From contig CAJXAG010000009.1 in NCBI GenBank assembly GCA_913050645.1, positions 1 through 26,487 on the forward strand: 26,487 nt of DNA, read 5' to 3'. This DNA is from an uncultured bacterium. Lineage in GTDB: Bacteria; Patescibacteriota; Minisyncoccia; Phycocordibacterales; UBA918. The translations under genes and the position numbers were made by a program. The notes under the pieces were generated by a model that was not told the DNA's origin, ran no database searches, and saw only the letters and a list, made by a program, of their open reading frames with translations. Below are positions 14,967-21,031 of this stretch, in pieces. Numbering within the stretch: position 1 is the first letter of the stretch; each line of letters starts with the position of its first letter.

Positions 14967-15639
14967 GTTTCTTTTGTTTACGCCAATACCAAAAACCAAG
15001 TATTAAAAGAAGTGGAATATATATACGCCATTGAAACAAAAGACTGAGCCATCCTGTATCAAACACGGAGCGAGCCATAAATAACTCTTTGTATGACCCA
15101 CGAGCACCACCGTTGATACGAAGCTGATATGGCGATACATTCTCTGGTGCACTTACCTCAATTTTATACACACCAGTTTCTAATTCTGCGGTAAGTACCG
15201 TGCTTTCTTGCAACGGCAATCCTACATCCCCTCGCTTCATCTTTGTCCATGTTGTGGATTCAGCACGCGTACGACCAATTTCGGAGACTCCACGACGTTC
15301 TTCTTTTACTAAAATGAGCGAAAGATCAGGCGTATCTTCTTGCACCAATTTCTCTGTGAATTCCTGCGCTGTCGACGCTTCATTGTCTGGTACCTCTCGC
15401 ACTACATTTACCTGTGGTACACCGGCGACTTGTGCACTAAACAACACTGTTTCTCCTTCGGGGACGCGGAATTGATATGTGTGCGGAAAGTTATTCAGAC
15501 GACCATAGTAGGTTTCACTTTCTGATGCATTATCAATATCAAGTAAGATAAAGGAATTGTCTGGTTCGCTTAACACCGACGCAAACACGATCCCTCCGGA
15601 GAAGAAAAAATAAACCAAAACAATCAGAATGTATTTCAT
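14959..15639 (-). CDS. Secreted, C-terminally membrane-anchored protein of unknown function
   Basis: 226 residues: signal peptide (MKYILIVLVYFFFSGGIVFA, about 1-20), a beta-rich extracytoplasmic domain (about 22-190), a transmembrane helix (about 200-216, IYIPLLLILGFWYW) and a basic tail RKQKKHV facing the cytoplasm. The external domain reads like a pre-peptidase-type beta-sandwich (YQFRVPEGETVLFSAQV ... GVYKIEVSAPENVSPYQLRI), a similarity judged by eye only. First gene of a three-gene overlapping cluster with the 35-residue protein and the GIY-YIG gene. A TGGTATTAT extended -10 ends 6 nt before the ATG. Confidence 0.75.
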   Translation of the reverse strand: MKYILIVLVYFFFSGGIVFASVLSEPDNSFILLDIDNASESETYYGRLNNFPHTYQFRVPEGETVLFSAQVAGVPQVNVVREVPDNEASTAQEFTEKLVQEDTPDLSLILVKEERRGVSEIGRTRAESTTWTKMKRGDVGLPLQESTVLTAELETGVYKIEVSAPENVSPYQLRINGGARGSYKELFMARSVFDTGWLSLLFQWRIYIPLLLILGFWYWRKQKKHV

Positions 15640-15645
15640 ACCCTA

Positions 15646-15654
15646 ATAATACCA
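15646..15654 (-). promoter_or_regulatory. Extended -10 promoter, leaderless
   Basis: TGG-TATTAT on the minus strand, 6 nt before the ATG at 15639. No -35 box is evident, as expected for extended -10 promoters. It abuts the terminator of the upstream gene. Confidence 0.5.
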
Positions 15655-15679
15655 AAAGCGCGCCATGTTGACGCGCTTT
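15655..15679 (-). terminator. Terminator of the repeat-protein gene at 15710
   Basis: AAAGCGCG / CGCGCTTT, 8-bp stem with a 9-nt loop, ending in TTTT on the minus strand. Confidence 0.75.
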
Positions 15680-15709
15680 GTATGGGATTGCTTACTGTAC
15701 TTTCAAGTT

Positions 15710-16255
15710 CTATTGGGCATGGCGCGCGCCACGACCATTCCGATGATCTGCACTTTCATCATTTTCCTTGTGCATACCAGCATGGCCTTTCATGCGACCT
15801 TCTTTAGGTTCAAAGCCAAGGTCGTTCATGATCGCTTGAGCAGCTTCTTTATCTCCCTCTGCGCGAAGTTCGTGCGCTTGCACAAACCGCTTAAAGTCAT
15901 CTTCTGAAGTGACAATGTCCGCCACCGGAGACCCTTCTACTGCTTCTATAAATGCAGCATAGTCTCGTGCTTCTACAGCGTCGTCAATTACTGAACGCAT
16001 TTCTTGTTGATGCTCATGCATCGCATCACGTATCGAATGCATGGTTTCCATGTCGATACCAGCTCCCATAATGAGCTCTCGCGCCGCTTCTTTATCTCCC
16101 TCCATTCGAAGTTCATGAGCTCGTTCAAATGCTGCTACTTGATCGGTATTGAGACCAGCTTTCACTAACACTTCGCTGTTAAATGCACTTGCACCGGTTA
16201 CCGTTACTGCGAATGCTGCAATAGGAATCAGCAGTGCTTTTGTTGTTTTGTTCAT
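15710..16255 (-). CDS. Secreted protein with two AHELR-EGDKEAA repeats and a His-rich tail
   Basis: 181 residues. A signal peptide (about 1-24, likely cut after ASA) precedes a mostly helical, acidic protein. Two related helical units are visible: AFERAHELRMEGDKEAAREL near 42-61 and FVQAHELRAEGDKEAAQAI near 125-143, each followed by a Gly. Between them lies a Met/His-rich helix (MHSIRDAMHEHQQEMRSV). The last 30 residues are rich in His, Gly, Asn and Arg and could bind metal, which is speculation. The overall look recalls periplasmic Spy/CpxP-like helical chaperones but I see no diagnostic motif. A perfect 38-bp palindrome lies 10 bp upstream of the ATG and probably controls it. Confidence 0.75.
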   Translation of the reverse strand: MNKTTKALLIPIAAFAVTVTGASAFNSEVLVKAGLNTDQVAAFERAHELRMEGDKEAARELIMGAGIDMETMHSIRDAMHEHQQEMRSVIDDAVEARDYAAFIEAVEGSPVADIVTSEDDFKRFVQAHELRAEGDKEAAQAIMNDLGFEPKEGRMKGHAGMHKENDESADHRNGRGARHAQ

Positions 16256-16265
16256 GGATAATATT

Positions 16266-16303
16266 CAGTTACGTAGCTTGTTACGTAACAAGCTACGTAA
16301 CTG
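16266..16303. promoter_or_regulatory. Perfect 38-bp palindrome upstream of the repeat-protein gene
   Basis: CAGTTACGTAGCTTGTTAC is followed immediately by its exact reverse complement, with no loop. Each arm contains TTACGTA, and the centre is also GTTACGTAAC. It ends 10 bp before the ATG at 16255. It could be an operator for a dimeric or tetrameric repressor, or a 5' hairpin in the mRNA. The palindrome is certain; the role is inferred. Confidence 0.7.
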
Positions 16304-16332
16304 TAAGTTAATAGTGACTAATTTCAGAGTGT

Positions 16333-16344
16333 TTGTTCGAACAA
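16333..16344. promoter_or_regulatory. Second small palindrome TTGTTCGAACAA
   Basis: Perfect 12-bp palindrome 30 bp from the 38-bp one. The GTTCGAAC centre is reminiscent of some repressor sites but matches no consensus I can assign. Remaining sequence 16345-16454 shows only a weak stem (ATAGG/CCTAT, 16433-16449) that may serve as terminator for the gene at 16455. Confidence 0.35.
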
Positions 16345-16454
16345 TATTCTCTTTCCAAGTGAAGCATCAGTCATGTCCCTTCTTGCAAAGTCTTTCATGA
16401 GGGCAAGCTGCCTGCTTCATCAACTACTACGCATAGGGGAAACTCCTATTTCAG

Positions 16455-17063
16455 TCATTTGCGCGCATCACGTTTTTCATCATACTGAAACAAGTTGTCA
16501 AGAGCATCTTGTGCGGCACCAGTCATACCGCGCTCGAGAATATAGGGCAAATCACTTGTGGTGGTAGCAAACTGTCCCCAAAGTGGACGTAGCGCGCGTT
16601 CGAGCGTAGAGTTATAAAATGCAGTACCGCAGGTATCGAGTTCAAACTGCTCCCCTTCGAGTATGACATTGTACCGATAGTCAACCCCGTCTACATACGA
16701 ATCACACGAGCGCTGTGTCTCTTGTGCAAGTGCACTAAAGTTCGTTTCCATCAGCAAATCGGCCAACTGAGCAAAGCGCTCCCGATCCATCTTTCCGGTC
16801 ATCACTTCATCTTCTCCATCGAGTCGTTGCGCTTGCTTGGTGTATGTGTACCGCCGATTGTTCTCAAGTTCAAACTGAGGACAGCTGCCCGTCCTCTGGC
16901 ACCCACCATATGTTTGTCCTTGTATGCGGAGTGCAATTTCTGAAGGGTCTTCAAAACCATCATCGTTGTACTGGGGTGCAAAAACGGTCACATAAAGATA
17001 CGCCCCAGAAAACACACCTACAATAAAGGTGAAGCCGAGTGTAAGCCAAGTCTTTGTATCCAT
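16455..17063 (-). CDS. Membrane-anchored extracytoplasmic protein (DUF6438-like appearance)
   Basis: 202 residues with an uncleaved N-terminal anchor (about 6-28, WLTLGFTFIVGVFSGAYLYV) and an extracytoplasmic domain. The stretch GGCQRTGSCPQFELENNRRYTYT (Cys54 and Cys60) followed by a helix of the type REQFAQLADLLMETNFSAL resembles DUF6438-type domains, which have a Cys/Pro/Tyr pattern. This is by eye and unverified. Two more Cys (CDSYVDG and DTCGTAF) could form a disulfide. An extended -10 box (TGG-TATACT, 17076-17084) sits 12 nt upstream of the ATG. It is followed by a weak stem only, and its strand is opposite to the tRNA beside it. Confidence 0.72.
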   Translation of the reverse strand: MDTKTWLTLGFTFIVGVFSGAYLYVTVFAPQYNDDGFEDPSEIALRIQGQTYGGCQRTGSCPQFELENNRRYTYTKQAQRLDGEDEVMTGKMDRERFAQLADLLMETNFSALAQETQRSCDSYVDGVDYRYNVILEGEQFELDTCGTAFYNSTLERALRPLWGQFATTTSDLPYILERGMTGAAQDALDNLFQYDEKRDARK

Positions 17064-17075
17064 AAGATTACGTAC

Positions 17076-17084
17076 AGTATACCA
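17076..17084 (-). promoter_or_regulatory. Extended -10 promoter
   Basis: TGG-TATACT on the minus strand; the predicted RNA start is about 5 nt before the ATG at 17063. Confidence 0.45.
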
Positions 17085-17092
17085 AGTTTTCT

Positions 17093-17121
17093 TTTACGCA
17101 AGCACAAGGATGCTGTATTAT
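17093..17121 (+). promoter_or_regulatory. Promoter of tRNA-Ser
   Basis: TTTACG (17093-17098), 17-bp spacer, TATTAT (17116-17121), ending 10 bp before the mature tRNA 5' end. Confidence 0.6.
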
Positions 17122-17131
17122 GTCGTCCATC

Positions 17132-17221
17132 GGTGAGGTGGCAGAGTGGTCGAATGCGCTGCCTTGGAAAGGCAGTGTACGTTTATGCGTACCGTGGGTT
17201 CGAATCCCGCCCTCACCGCCA
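17132..17221 (+). tRNA. tRNA-Ser (anticodon GGA), CCA encoded
   Basis: Acceptor stem GGTGAGG/CCTCACC, discriminator G, genome-encoded CCA. The anticodon stem-loop CTGCCTTGGAAAGGCAG presents GGA, reading UCC and UCU. A long variable arm (GTACG...CGTAC) marks a class II serine tRNA, and the T arm GGGTTCGAATCCC is canonical. It is the only RNA gene recognised here. The mobile island begins about 125 bp downstream. Confidence 0.97.
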
Positions 17222-17223
17222 AG

Positions 17224-17272
17224 TCGAGCTAGCACGAGACGCGTCGTTATGACGCAAGTCGTGCTAGCTCGA
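17224..17272 (+). terminator. Long two-tier hairpin after tRNA-Ser
   Basis: A 14-bp perfect stem TCGAGCTAGCACGA/TCGTGCTAGCTCGA encloses a second stem GCGTC/GACGC. It starts 2 bp after the tRNA. There is no T-run, so it may be a processing or termination hairpin, or a recombination-related site at the island edge. Confidence 0.55.
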
Positions 17273-17283
17273 ATTCGTTATAG

Positions 17284-17348
17284 AAAAAAGTGACAAAAGT
17301 TACACATATTTGAGTGTGTCACAAAGTGACAGCGCTGTGTCACTTTTT
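17284..17348. other. Cluster of four GTGACA/TGTCAC units, probable terminator at island edge
   Basis: AAGTGACA, TGTCAC, AAAGTGACA and TGTCACTTT alternate, allowing two competing hairpins: 17323-17346 (9-bp stem, loop GCGCTG) and a larger one pairing 17285-17295 with 17338-17348. It lies directly after the stop of the minus-strand membrane gene, so a terminator role is likely; a protein-binding array is possible. Confidence 0.5.
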
Positions 17349-17796
17349 ACTTCACAGACAAATCAAATAGCTTTTTAGTAATCCATACACACCTACCAGT
17401 CTTCACAATAACAATTGTACAGACACCGATAAAGATACCTAGTTCAAACTTAGCTGGAATTTGAATATTAAGTAAATTAATTGAGATGAGTGTGACGACA
17501 CTGAGTGAAATCCAAACAATAGCACTGACGATAATATCCATAACTGTGGCAAAAGACTCAGTTTTCTTAAAATACTGCAACTTCTCGCTGTCATTGAATG
17601 AAAAAATAATGGCCATGAATGCCATAATCAAACCAAGTAGGCCGATCAACGATTCAATCATTGTCTGCACCAAATCAGTGCTCAATTCAGTAAAAAGTTT
17701 AAAGTGGAGTAAAAGCCAGGTAATCAGTGTTGAAGCCGCAAAGGCAACTACTGTATCAATTGGCTGAAAAAACTTTCTGAAAAAATAACGAATCAT
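17347..17796 (-). CDS. Four-helix membrane protein, second gene of a two-gene module
   Basis: 149 residues from ATG 17796, which has AGGTG 6 nt upstream. A GTG at 17805 would add three residues and overlap the previous stop by 8 nt (GTGAATAA). Hydrophobic helices lie at about 15-32, 42-65, 83-106 and 115-135, with a basic N-terminus (RYFFRKFFQP) and short loops. The stop of the upstream soluble-protein gene is within a base of this start, so the two are translated together. No family recognised. The soluble-plus-membrane pairing in a mobile island resembles the layout of many phage-defence modules; that is context, not homology. Confidence 0.7.
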   Translation of the reverse strand: MIRYFFRKFFQPIDTVVAFAASTLITWLLLHFKLFTELSTDLVQTMIESLIGLLGLIMAFMAIIFSFNDSEKLQYFKKTESFATVMDIIVSAIVWISLSVVTLISINLLNIQIPAKFELGIFIGVCTIVIVKTGRCVWITKKLFDLSVK

Positions 17797-17797
17797 A

Positions 17798-18709
17798 TTA
17801 TTCACCTACAAGAGCCAACAAATCACTGTGCTTCTTTTTATAAGCCGATTTAATGTTTTTAAACATATCTTCCGGATCTACTCCACGAGCGCTATTCAGT
17901 TTGGTGGTACGCACTTCATACACCATTTTGTCTTTCAACAAGTCGAATTCAGTGACCTTGCTGGTCTGAGAGTCCCACGCTTTGATGTTAAACCGATCAA
18001 ACTGTTCTCCAGGATAGTTTTGCTTCGCATACGCTTTTAGACGATTTAAAAACGACTTCCGTTCCTTGCCTTTCAAAATAGGATTTCGGCCTCGTTTCTT
18101 TGGTCGTAGCACTAACTCAATTTCCTCTAGGTCACCAAACGCAGCCGCTGTTTTAAGAGATGAGAAGATAGTATCATCAAAGTTTTTGATGCTATCAATA
18201 TGGTTCTTATGTACCATCATGGAGATTGAAGTAATGTCACCCATTCGATTAATCTGACGTACAGCATCTTTGCTAAATAGTGCGGTAAAGGTGAGGAATA
18301 GAGGATTTTTCACACCAACATTATTCATTTTTTCATTTAGGTACTTATTGAGCGTACCAATGCGAGGTCCATAAAAGTTATACTCCATAGCAAGGATGTC
18401 TTTTTCTGGAAAATACACAAAGTGGGTTGTTGTAACCAAACCTTCCTTTTTACCAAGCTTCAACGGACGCACCACTGTGTCGTCTGTAGAAGCGACTGAC
18501 GGAAAATCATTAGCTCGCCACTCATAAAGGCTGCCGTGTACTACTTCTTTACCAACATCTTTTAAGCTGCAAAAAATTTTCTTATTTTCTTCTGGCTCCC
18601 AAAAAACCTCGTCACCTGCCAAGGCGGCAATTTGTGTGAACACATCTTTAAAACCGCCGTTCATAACGGCGGTTTGGTAGAAATACACCTGTCTGGTAAC
18701 CGTGTCCAT
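17798..18709 (-). CDS. Soluble protein of unknown function, first gene of a two-gene module
   Basis: 303 residues from ATG 18709. The N-terminal part (VYFYQTAVMNGGFKDVFTQIAAL, then GSLYEWRANDFPSVAS, THFVYFPEKDILAMEYNFYG) has the alternating beta pattern and G-R-N-P spacing I associate with an uncharacterised family found in defence and mobile loci (DUF6731-like, by memory and unverified). The C-terminal part is basic and helical, with LRPKKRGRNP and KGKERKSFLNRLKAYAK, then EFDLLKDKMVYEV. The frame opens with TTG at 18757, but a promoter with a perfect TTGACA lies inside that extension and places the RNA start at the ATG. I therefore use 18709. It is divergent from the gene at 18784. Confidence 0.75.
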   Translation of the reverse strand: MDTVTRQVYFYQTAVMNGGFKDVFTQIAALAGDEVFWEPEENKKIFCSLKDVGKEVVHGSLYEWRANDFPSVASTDDTVVRPLKLGKKEGLVTTTHFVYFPEKDILAMEYNFYGPRIGTLNKYLNEKMNNVGVKNPLFLTFTALFSKDAVRQINRMGDITSISMMVHKNHIDSIKNFDDTIFSSLKTAAAFGDLEEIELVLRPKKRGRNPILKGKERKSFLNRLKAYAKQNYPGEQFDRFNIKAWDSQTSKVTEFDLLKDKMVYEVRTTKLNSARGVDPEDMFKNIKSAYKKKHSDLLALVGE

Positions 18710-18716
18710 TACGCTA

Positions 18717-18744
18717 ACAATAGAACTATTGATAGTTTTGTCAA
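18717..18744 (-). promoter_or_regulatory. Promoter of the two-gene module, leaderless
   Basis: TTGACA (18739-18744, perfect), 16-bp spacer, TATTGT (18717-18722), then 7 nt to the ATG at 18709. The only perfect -35 box noted in the window. Confidence 0.6.
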
Positions 18745-18783
18745 CTTCCAAGGCCAAGAAAAAACGTTGTATTATTAAACATA

Positions 18784-19206
18784 ATGTATTTATTTGATCT
18801 AGACCTCAATCCAATCTCCAAGCCAAAGTCTGGTAAGTACACCATACTGGAAATTACCGATCTTCAATTTCATGGTAACCATAAACGACCAACTGAAAAT
18901 CAAGGTAAGAAGATAGTAAAAGCGATGCAAAAACTGAAACCAGTTCGTACCTTTCATAAGCTAGAAGACATTGAACAAAAAGATGAAGATACTCTAACCA
19001 CCAAATCAAATATACTCGGATTCTTATTTAGTGATCCGTACTTCAGTGACTATGTAAAGAAAGAACAAGCTAAAGGCGTGACAGTGATACTTGGATTACC
19101 AGAAGGTGGTATTCCTACCTTTCTTGCTAAAGATGCTGAAGAATTTATGAAAGGAATCAAAGGTGAACGTAAATCTAGACACATTGAAAGGAATAATGAT
19201 GTATAA
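18784..19206 (+). CDS. Hypothetical island protein
   Basis: 140 residues, charged and soluble, beginning MYLFDLDLNPISKPKSG, with a short hydrophobic strand GVTVILGLPEGGIPTFL near 99-115 and a basic end. No family recognised. A TATTAT box lies 8 nt before the ATG, so this mRNA may also be leaderless. It is divergent from the two-gene module (75 bp between starts) and is followed by a 171-bp structured leader before the methyltransferase gene. An early regulator or an anti-restriction-like protein is conceivable but nothing shows it. Confidence 0.6.
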   Translation: MYLFDLDLNPISKPKSGKYTILEITDLQFHGNHKRPTENQGKKIVKAMQKLKPVRTFHKLEDIEQKDEDTLTTKSNILGFLFSDPYFSDYVKKEQAKGVTVILGLPEGGIPTFLAKDAEEFMKGIKGERKSRHIERNNDV

Positions 19207-19377
19207 TAGATAGTAACAATCGTATAGATTGCTTGTGTAGTAGAAAGCAAGTAGTGTATCGTCTCGCGACCATGCCTATTTCGCACAAGAGATAAGAAGC
19301 CAAGTGCTACTTATTTCGTGTGTGGACGTAGGCTTTTTCTATATCCATACATTTTATTTAAGTAAGGACTAAATAAA
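19207..19377 (+). promoter_or_regulatory. Structured leader before the methyltransferase-terminase set
   Basis: Hairpins CAATC/GATTG (19217-19231) and CTTG/CAAG (19233-19251) come first. Then a 13-bp stem with two mismatches, CACAAGAGATAAG/CTTATTTCGTGTG (19284-19322), overlaps a second possible stem AAGCC...TAC/GTAGGCTT (19297-19335) that ends in TTTTTC. The two cannot form together, as in attenuators, but this is a hand-fold. AAGGA lies about 9 nt before the ATG at 19378 and is a good ribosome binding site. Confidence 0.4.
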
Positions 19378-20658
19378 ATGAAGAAACTACAATGGCGTAC
19401 CGAAGTGCGCGCCGTGGATGAACTCATCCCCCAAGCGATTAACCCTCGCACAATTACCGACAAGCAAATGTCGGACTTGAAGAAAAGTCTTAAAAAGTTC
19501 GGTCTGGCTGAGATACCAGCCATTGATGCAGATGGCTCAATCCTTGCAGGCCACCAACGTGTGAAAGCTCTCAAATTACTTGGTAAAGGATCTGAAAAAA
19601 TAGACGTTCGTATTCCTAATCGGAAGCTGACCAAAGCTGAAGCTAACCAATACCTTATCTCGTCTAATAAGCTGGGCGGAGATTGGGACCTTGAAGCACT
19701 AAAGAGCTTTGATTTAGATCTTCTCACTGACTCGGGTTTTGACGACCTTGAACTAGCTGATTTCTGGGACAGAGACCTTACCACTGAAGACGATGAATTC
19801 GACGAGGAGAAAGCAGTCGAAGGAGCGAAGACTACGGATATTGAGCTTGGTGACCTTCTTATACTCGGCAAGCACAAGCTGCTTTGCTCAGATTGTACTG
19901 ATAGTGACGCTTTAAAAGCCCTCTTTGGTGACGAGCGCACCAGCATGATCTATAGCGACCCGCCATTCAATACAAAATTGGATTACGACAAGGGCGTTGG
20001 GCTACGTGCCAACTACGGAGGAGATGTTGACGATGATAAAAGTCCCGAACAATACAAAGCTTTTGTGAGACAAACACTCGAAGCAGCTTTATCTGTAGCT
20101 ACCAAAAACACACATTTGTTCTATTGGGCAGATGAAGCTTGGGTCTGGGTAACACAAATACTCTACAACGAGCTTGGTATCAAGAATCGTCGTTTGAACA
20201 TTTGGTTGAAGAACAATGCTTCACCCACACCCAACGTAGCCTTCAACAAAGTTACGGAAATGTGTATTTACGGCACACTTGGTTCTCCTTACCTCTCCAA
20301 ACAAGTACTTGATGCTACTGGTGTGATGAATAAGGAGTTAGGTACTGGTAACCAACTACTAGAAGACCTCAGCAACGTCTGGTCTGCCAAACGTCTCAGT
20401 GCGTCTCAATATCAACATCCGACCTCAAAACCGCCGTCACTCCATGAGAAAGCTATTAAGCGTTGCACTGAACCAAACGACATCATTCTTGATTCATTTG
20501 CTGGCTCTGGTAGCACCTTGATTGCAGCTGAATCACTAAATCGTCGAGTGTATACCATTGAGCAAAACCCAATCTTTTGTGAAGTGGTACGACGACGGTA
20601 CGAGAAACTCACTGGTAACAAAGTAGAGATAATCAAAGGCTTCTATGAAAAAGGATAG
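19378..20658 (+). CDS. ParB-domain DNA adenine/cytosine-N4 methyltransferase
   Basis: Fusion of an N-terminal ParB/Srx-like nuclease-fold domain (about 8-130, with GHQR at 58-61) and an amino-DNA methyltransferase (about 155-420). The methylase has DPPF at 194-197 as the catalytic motif, then the AdoMet-binding FAGSG at 374-378, i.e. motif IV before motif I, the beta class. The HPTSKP motif is at 347-352. Such ParB-methylase proteins are common phage or prophage products (established for the family), often next to terminase genes. Base specificity (N6-adenine or N4-cytosine) cannot be told. Frame complete; it overlaps the terminase small subunit gene by 14 bp, so the two are coupled. No partner restriction enzyme is present. 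Confidence 0.93.
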   Translation: MKKLQWRTEVRAVDELIPQAINPRTITDKQMSDLKKSLKKFGLAEIPAIDADGSILAGHQRVKALKLLGKGSEKIDVRIPNRKLTKAEANQYLISSNKLGGDWDLEALKSFDLDLLTDSGFDDLELADFWDRDLTTEDDEFDEEKAVEGAKTTDIELGDLLILGKHKLLCSDCTDSDALKALFGDERTSMIYSDPPFNTKLDYDKGVGLRANYGGDVDDDKSPEQYKAFVRQTLEAALSVATKNTHLFYWADEAWVWVTQILYNELGIKNRRLNIWLKNNASPTPNVAFNKVTEMCIYGTLGSPYLSKQVLDATGVMNKELGTGNQLLEDLSNVWSAKRLSASQYQHPTSKPPSLHEKAIKRCTEPNDIILDSFAGSGSTLIAAESLNRRVYTIEQNPIFCEVVRRRYEKLTGNKVEIIKGFYEKG

Positions 20659-21031
20659 TCATGCCCCGAGGTTCTTAGACGAACTTCGCAAAGTACCAAT
20701 TGTACAAGTAGCTTGTGAGAAATCAGGAATTTCGCGCAACACGGTTTATCGTTGGCTTAGAGAAGATAAAGAGTTTGCCAAAGAGTACGCTGAAGCTGAG
20801 GCGGCTGGTGTGGAGTTCGTAAATGACATGAGTGAAAGTCAGCTCCTGCAACTGATTAAAGATAGAAAATTCTCAGCTATTCGATTATGGCTCACCAGTA
20901 ATCACAAACGCTTTGCAACTAAGTCACTCAAATCACAGAGTGAGAAAAATACAGAATTATCTGACGACCAAAAAGACACTATTAAACAGGCACTGCAATA
21001 TGCCAACTTAATCAAACCTGATCATGAATAA
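20645..21031 (+). CDS. Terminase small subunit-like HTH protein
   Basis: 128 residues. An N-terminal helix-turn-helix (about 18-40, VACEKSGISRNTVYRWLRED) is followed by helical segments typical of small terminase subunits, KEFAKEYAEAEAAG and an R-rich middle (AIRLWLTSNHKRF). This subunit recognises the packaging site on DNA and recruits the large subunit. It is placed between the methyltransferase (14-bp overlap) and the large subunit (8-bp overlap, ATGAATAA), the usual order. The role is assigned from HTH plus neighbour; a different DNA-binding regulator is the main alternative. Confidence 0.82.
   Translation: MKKDSHAPRFLDELRKVPIVQVACEKSGISRNTVYRWLREDKEFAKEYAEAEAAGVEFVNDMSESQLLQLIKDRKFSAIRLWLTSNHKRFATKSLKSQSEKNTELSDDQKDTIKQALQYANLIKPDHE

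Noticed and set aside
17197..17221. tRNA-Ser 3' end as attachment site of the island
   Set aside because: No second copy of the tRNA 3' end was found near 24580, and large serine recombinases generally do not use tRNA genes.
17347..18709. Assignment of the two-gene module as Kiwa (KwaA/KwaB)
   Set aside because: Sizes and a four-helix partner fit roughly, but gene order is reversed and no DUF4868 pattern can be seen in the soluble protein.
19311..19946. 211-codon minus-strand frame rich in Ser
   Set aside because: Antisense to the ParB domain of the methyltransferase; Ser-rich antisense of Asp/Glu/Leu-rich coding sequence.
19378..20658. Restriction-modification system
   Set aside because: Only the methyltransferase is present; no restriction or specificity gene lies nearby, and the ParB fusion next to terminase is a phage-type arrangement.
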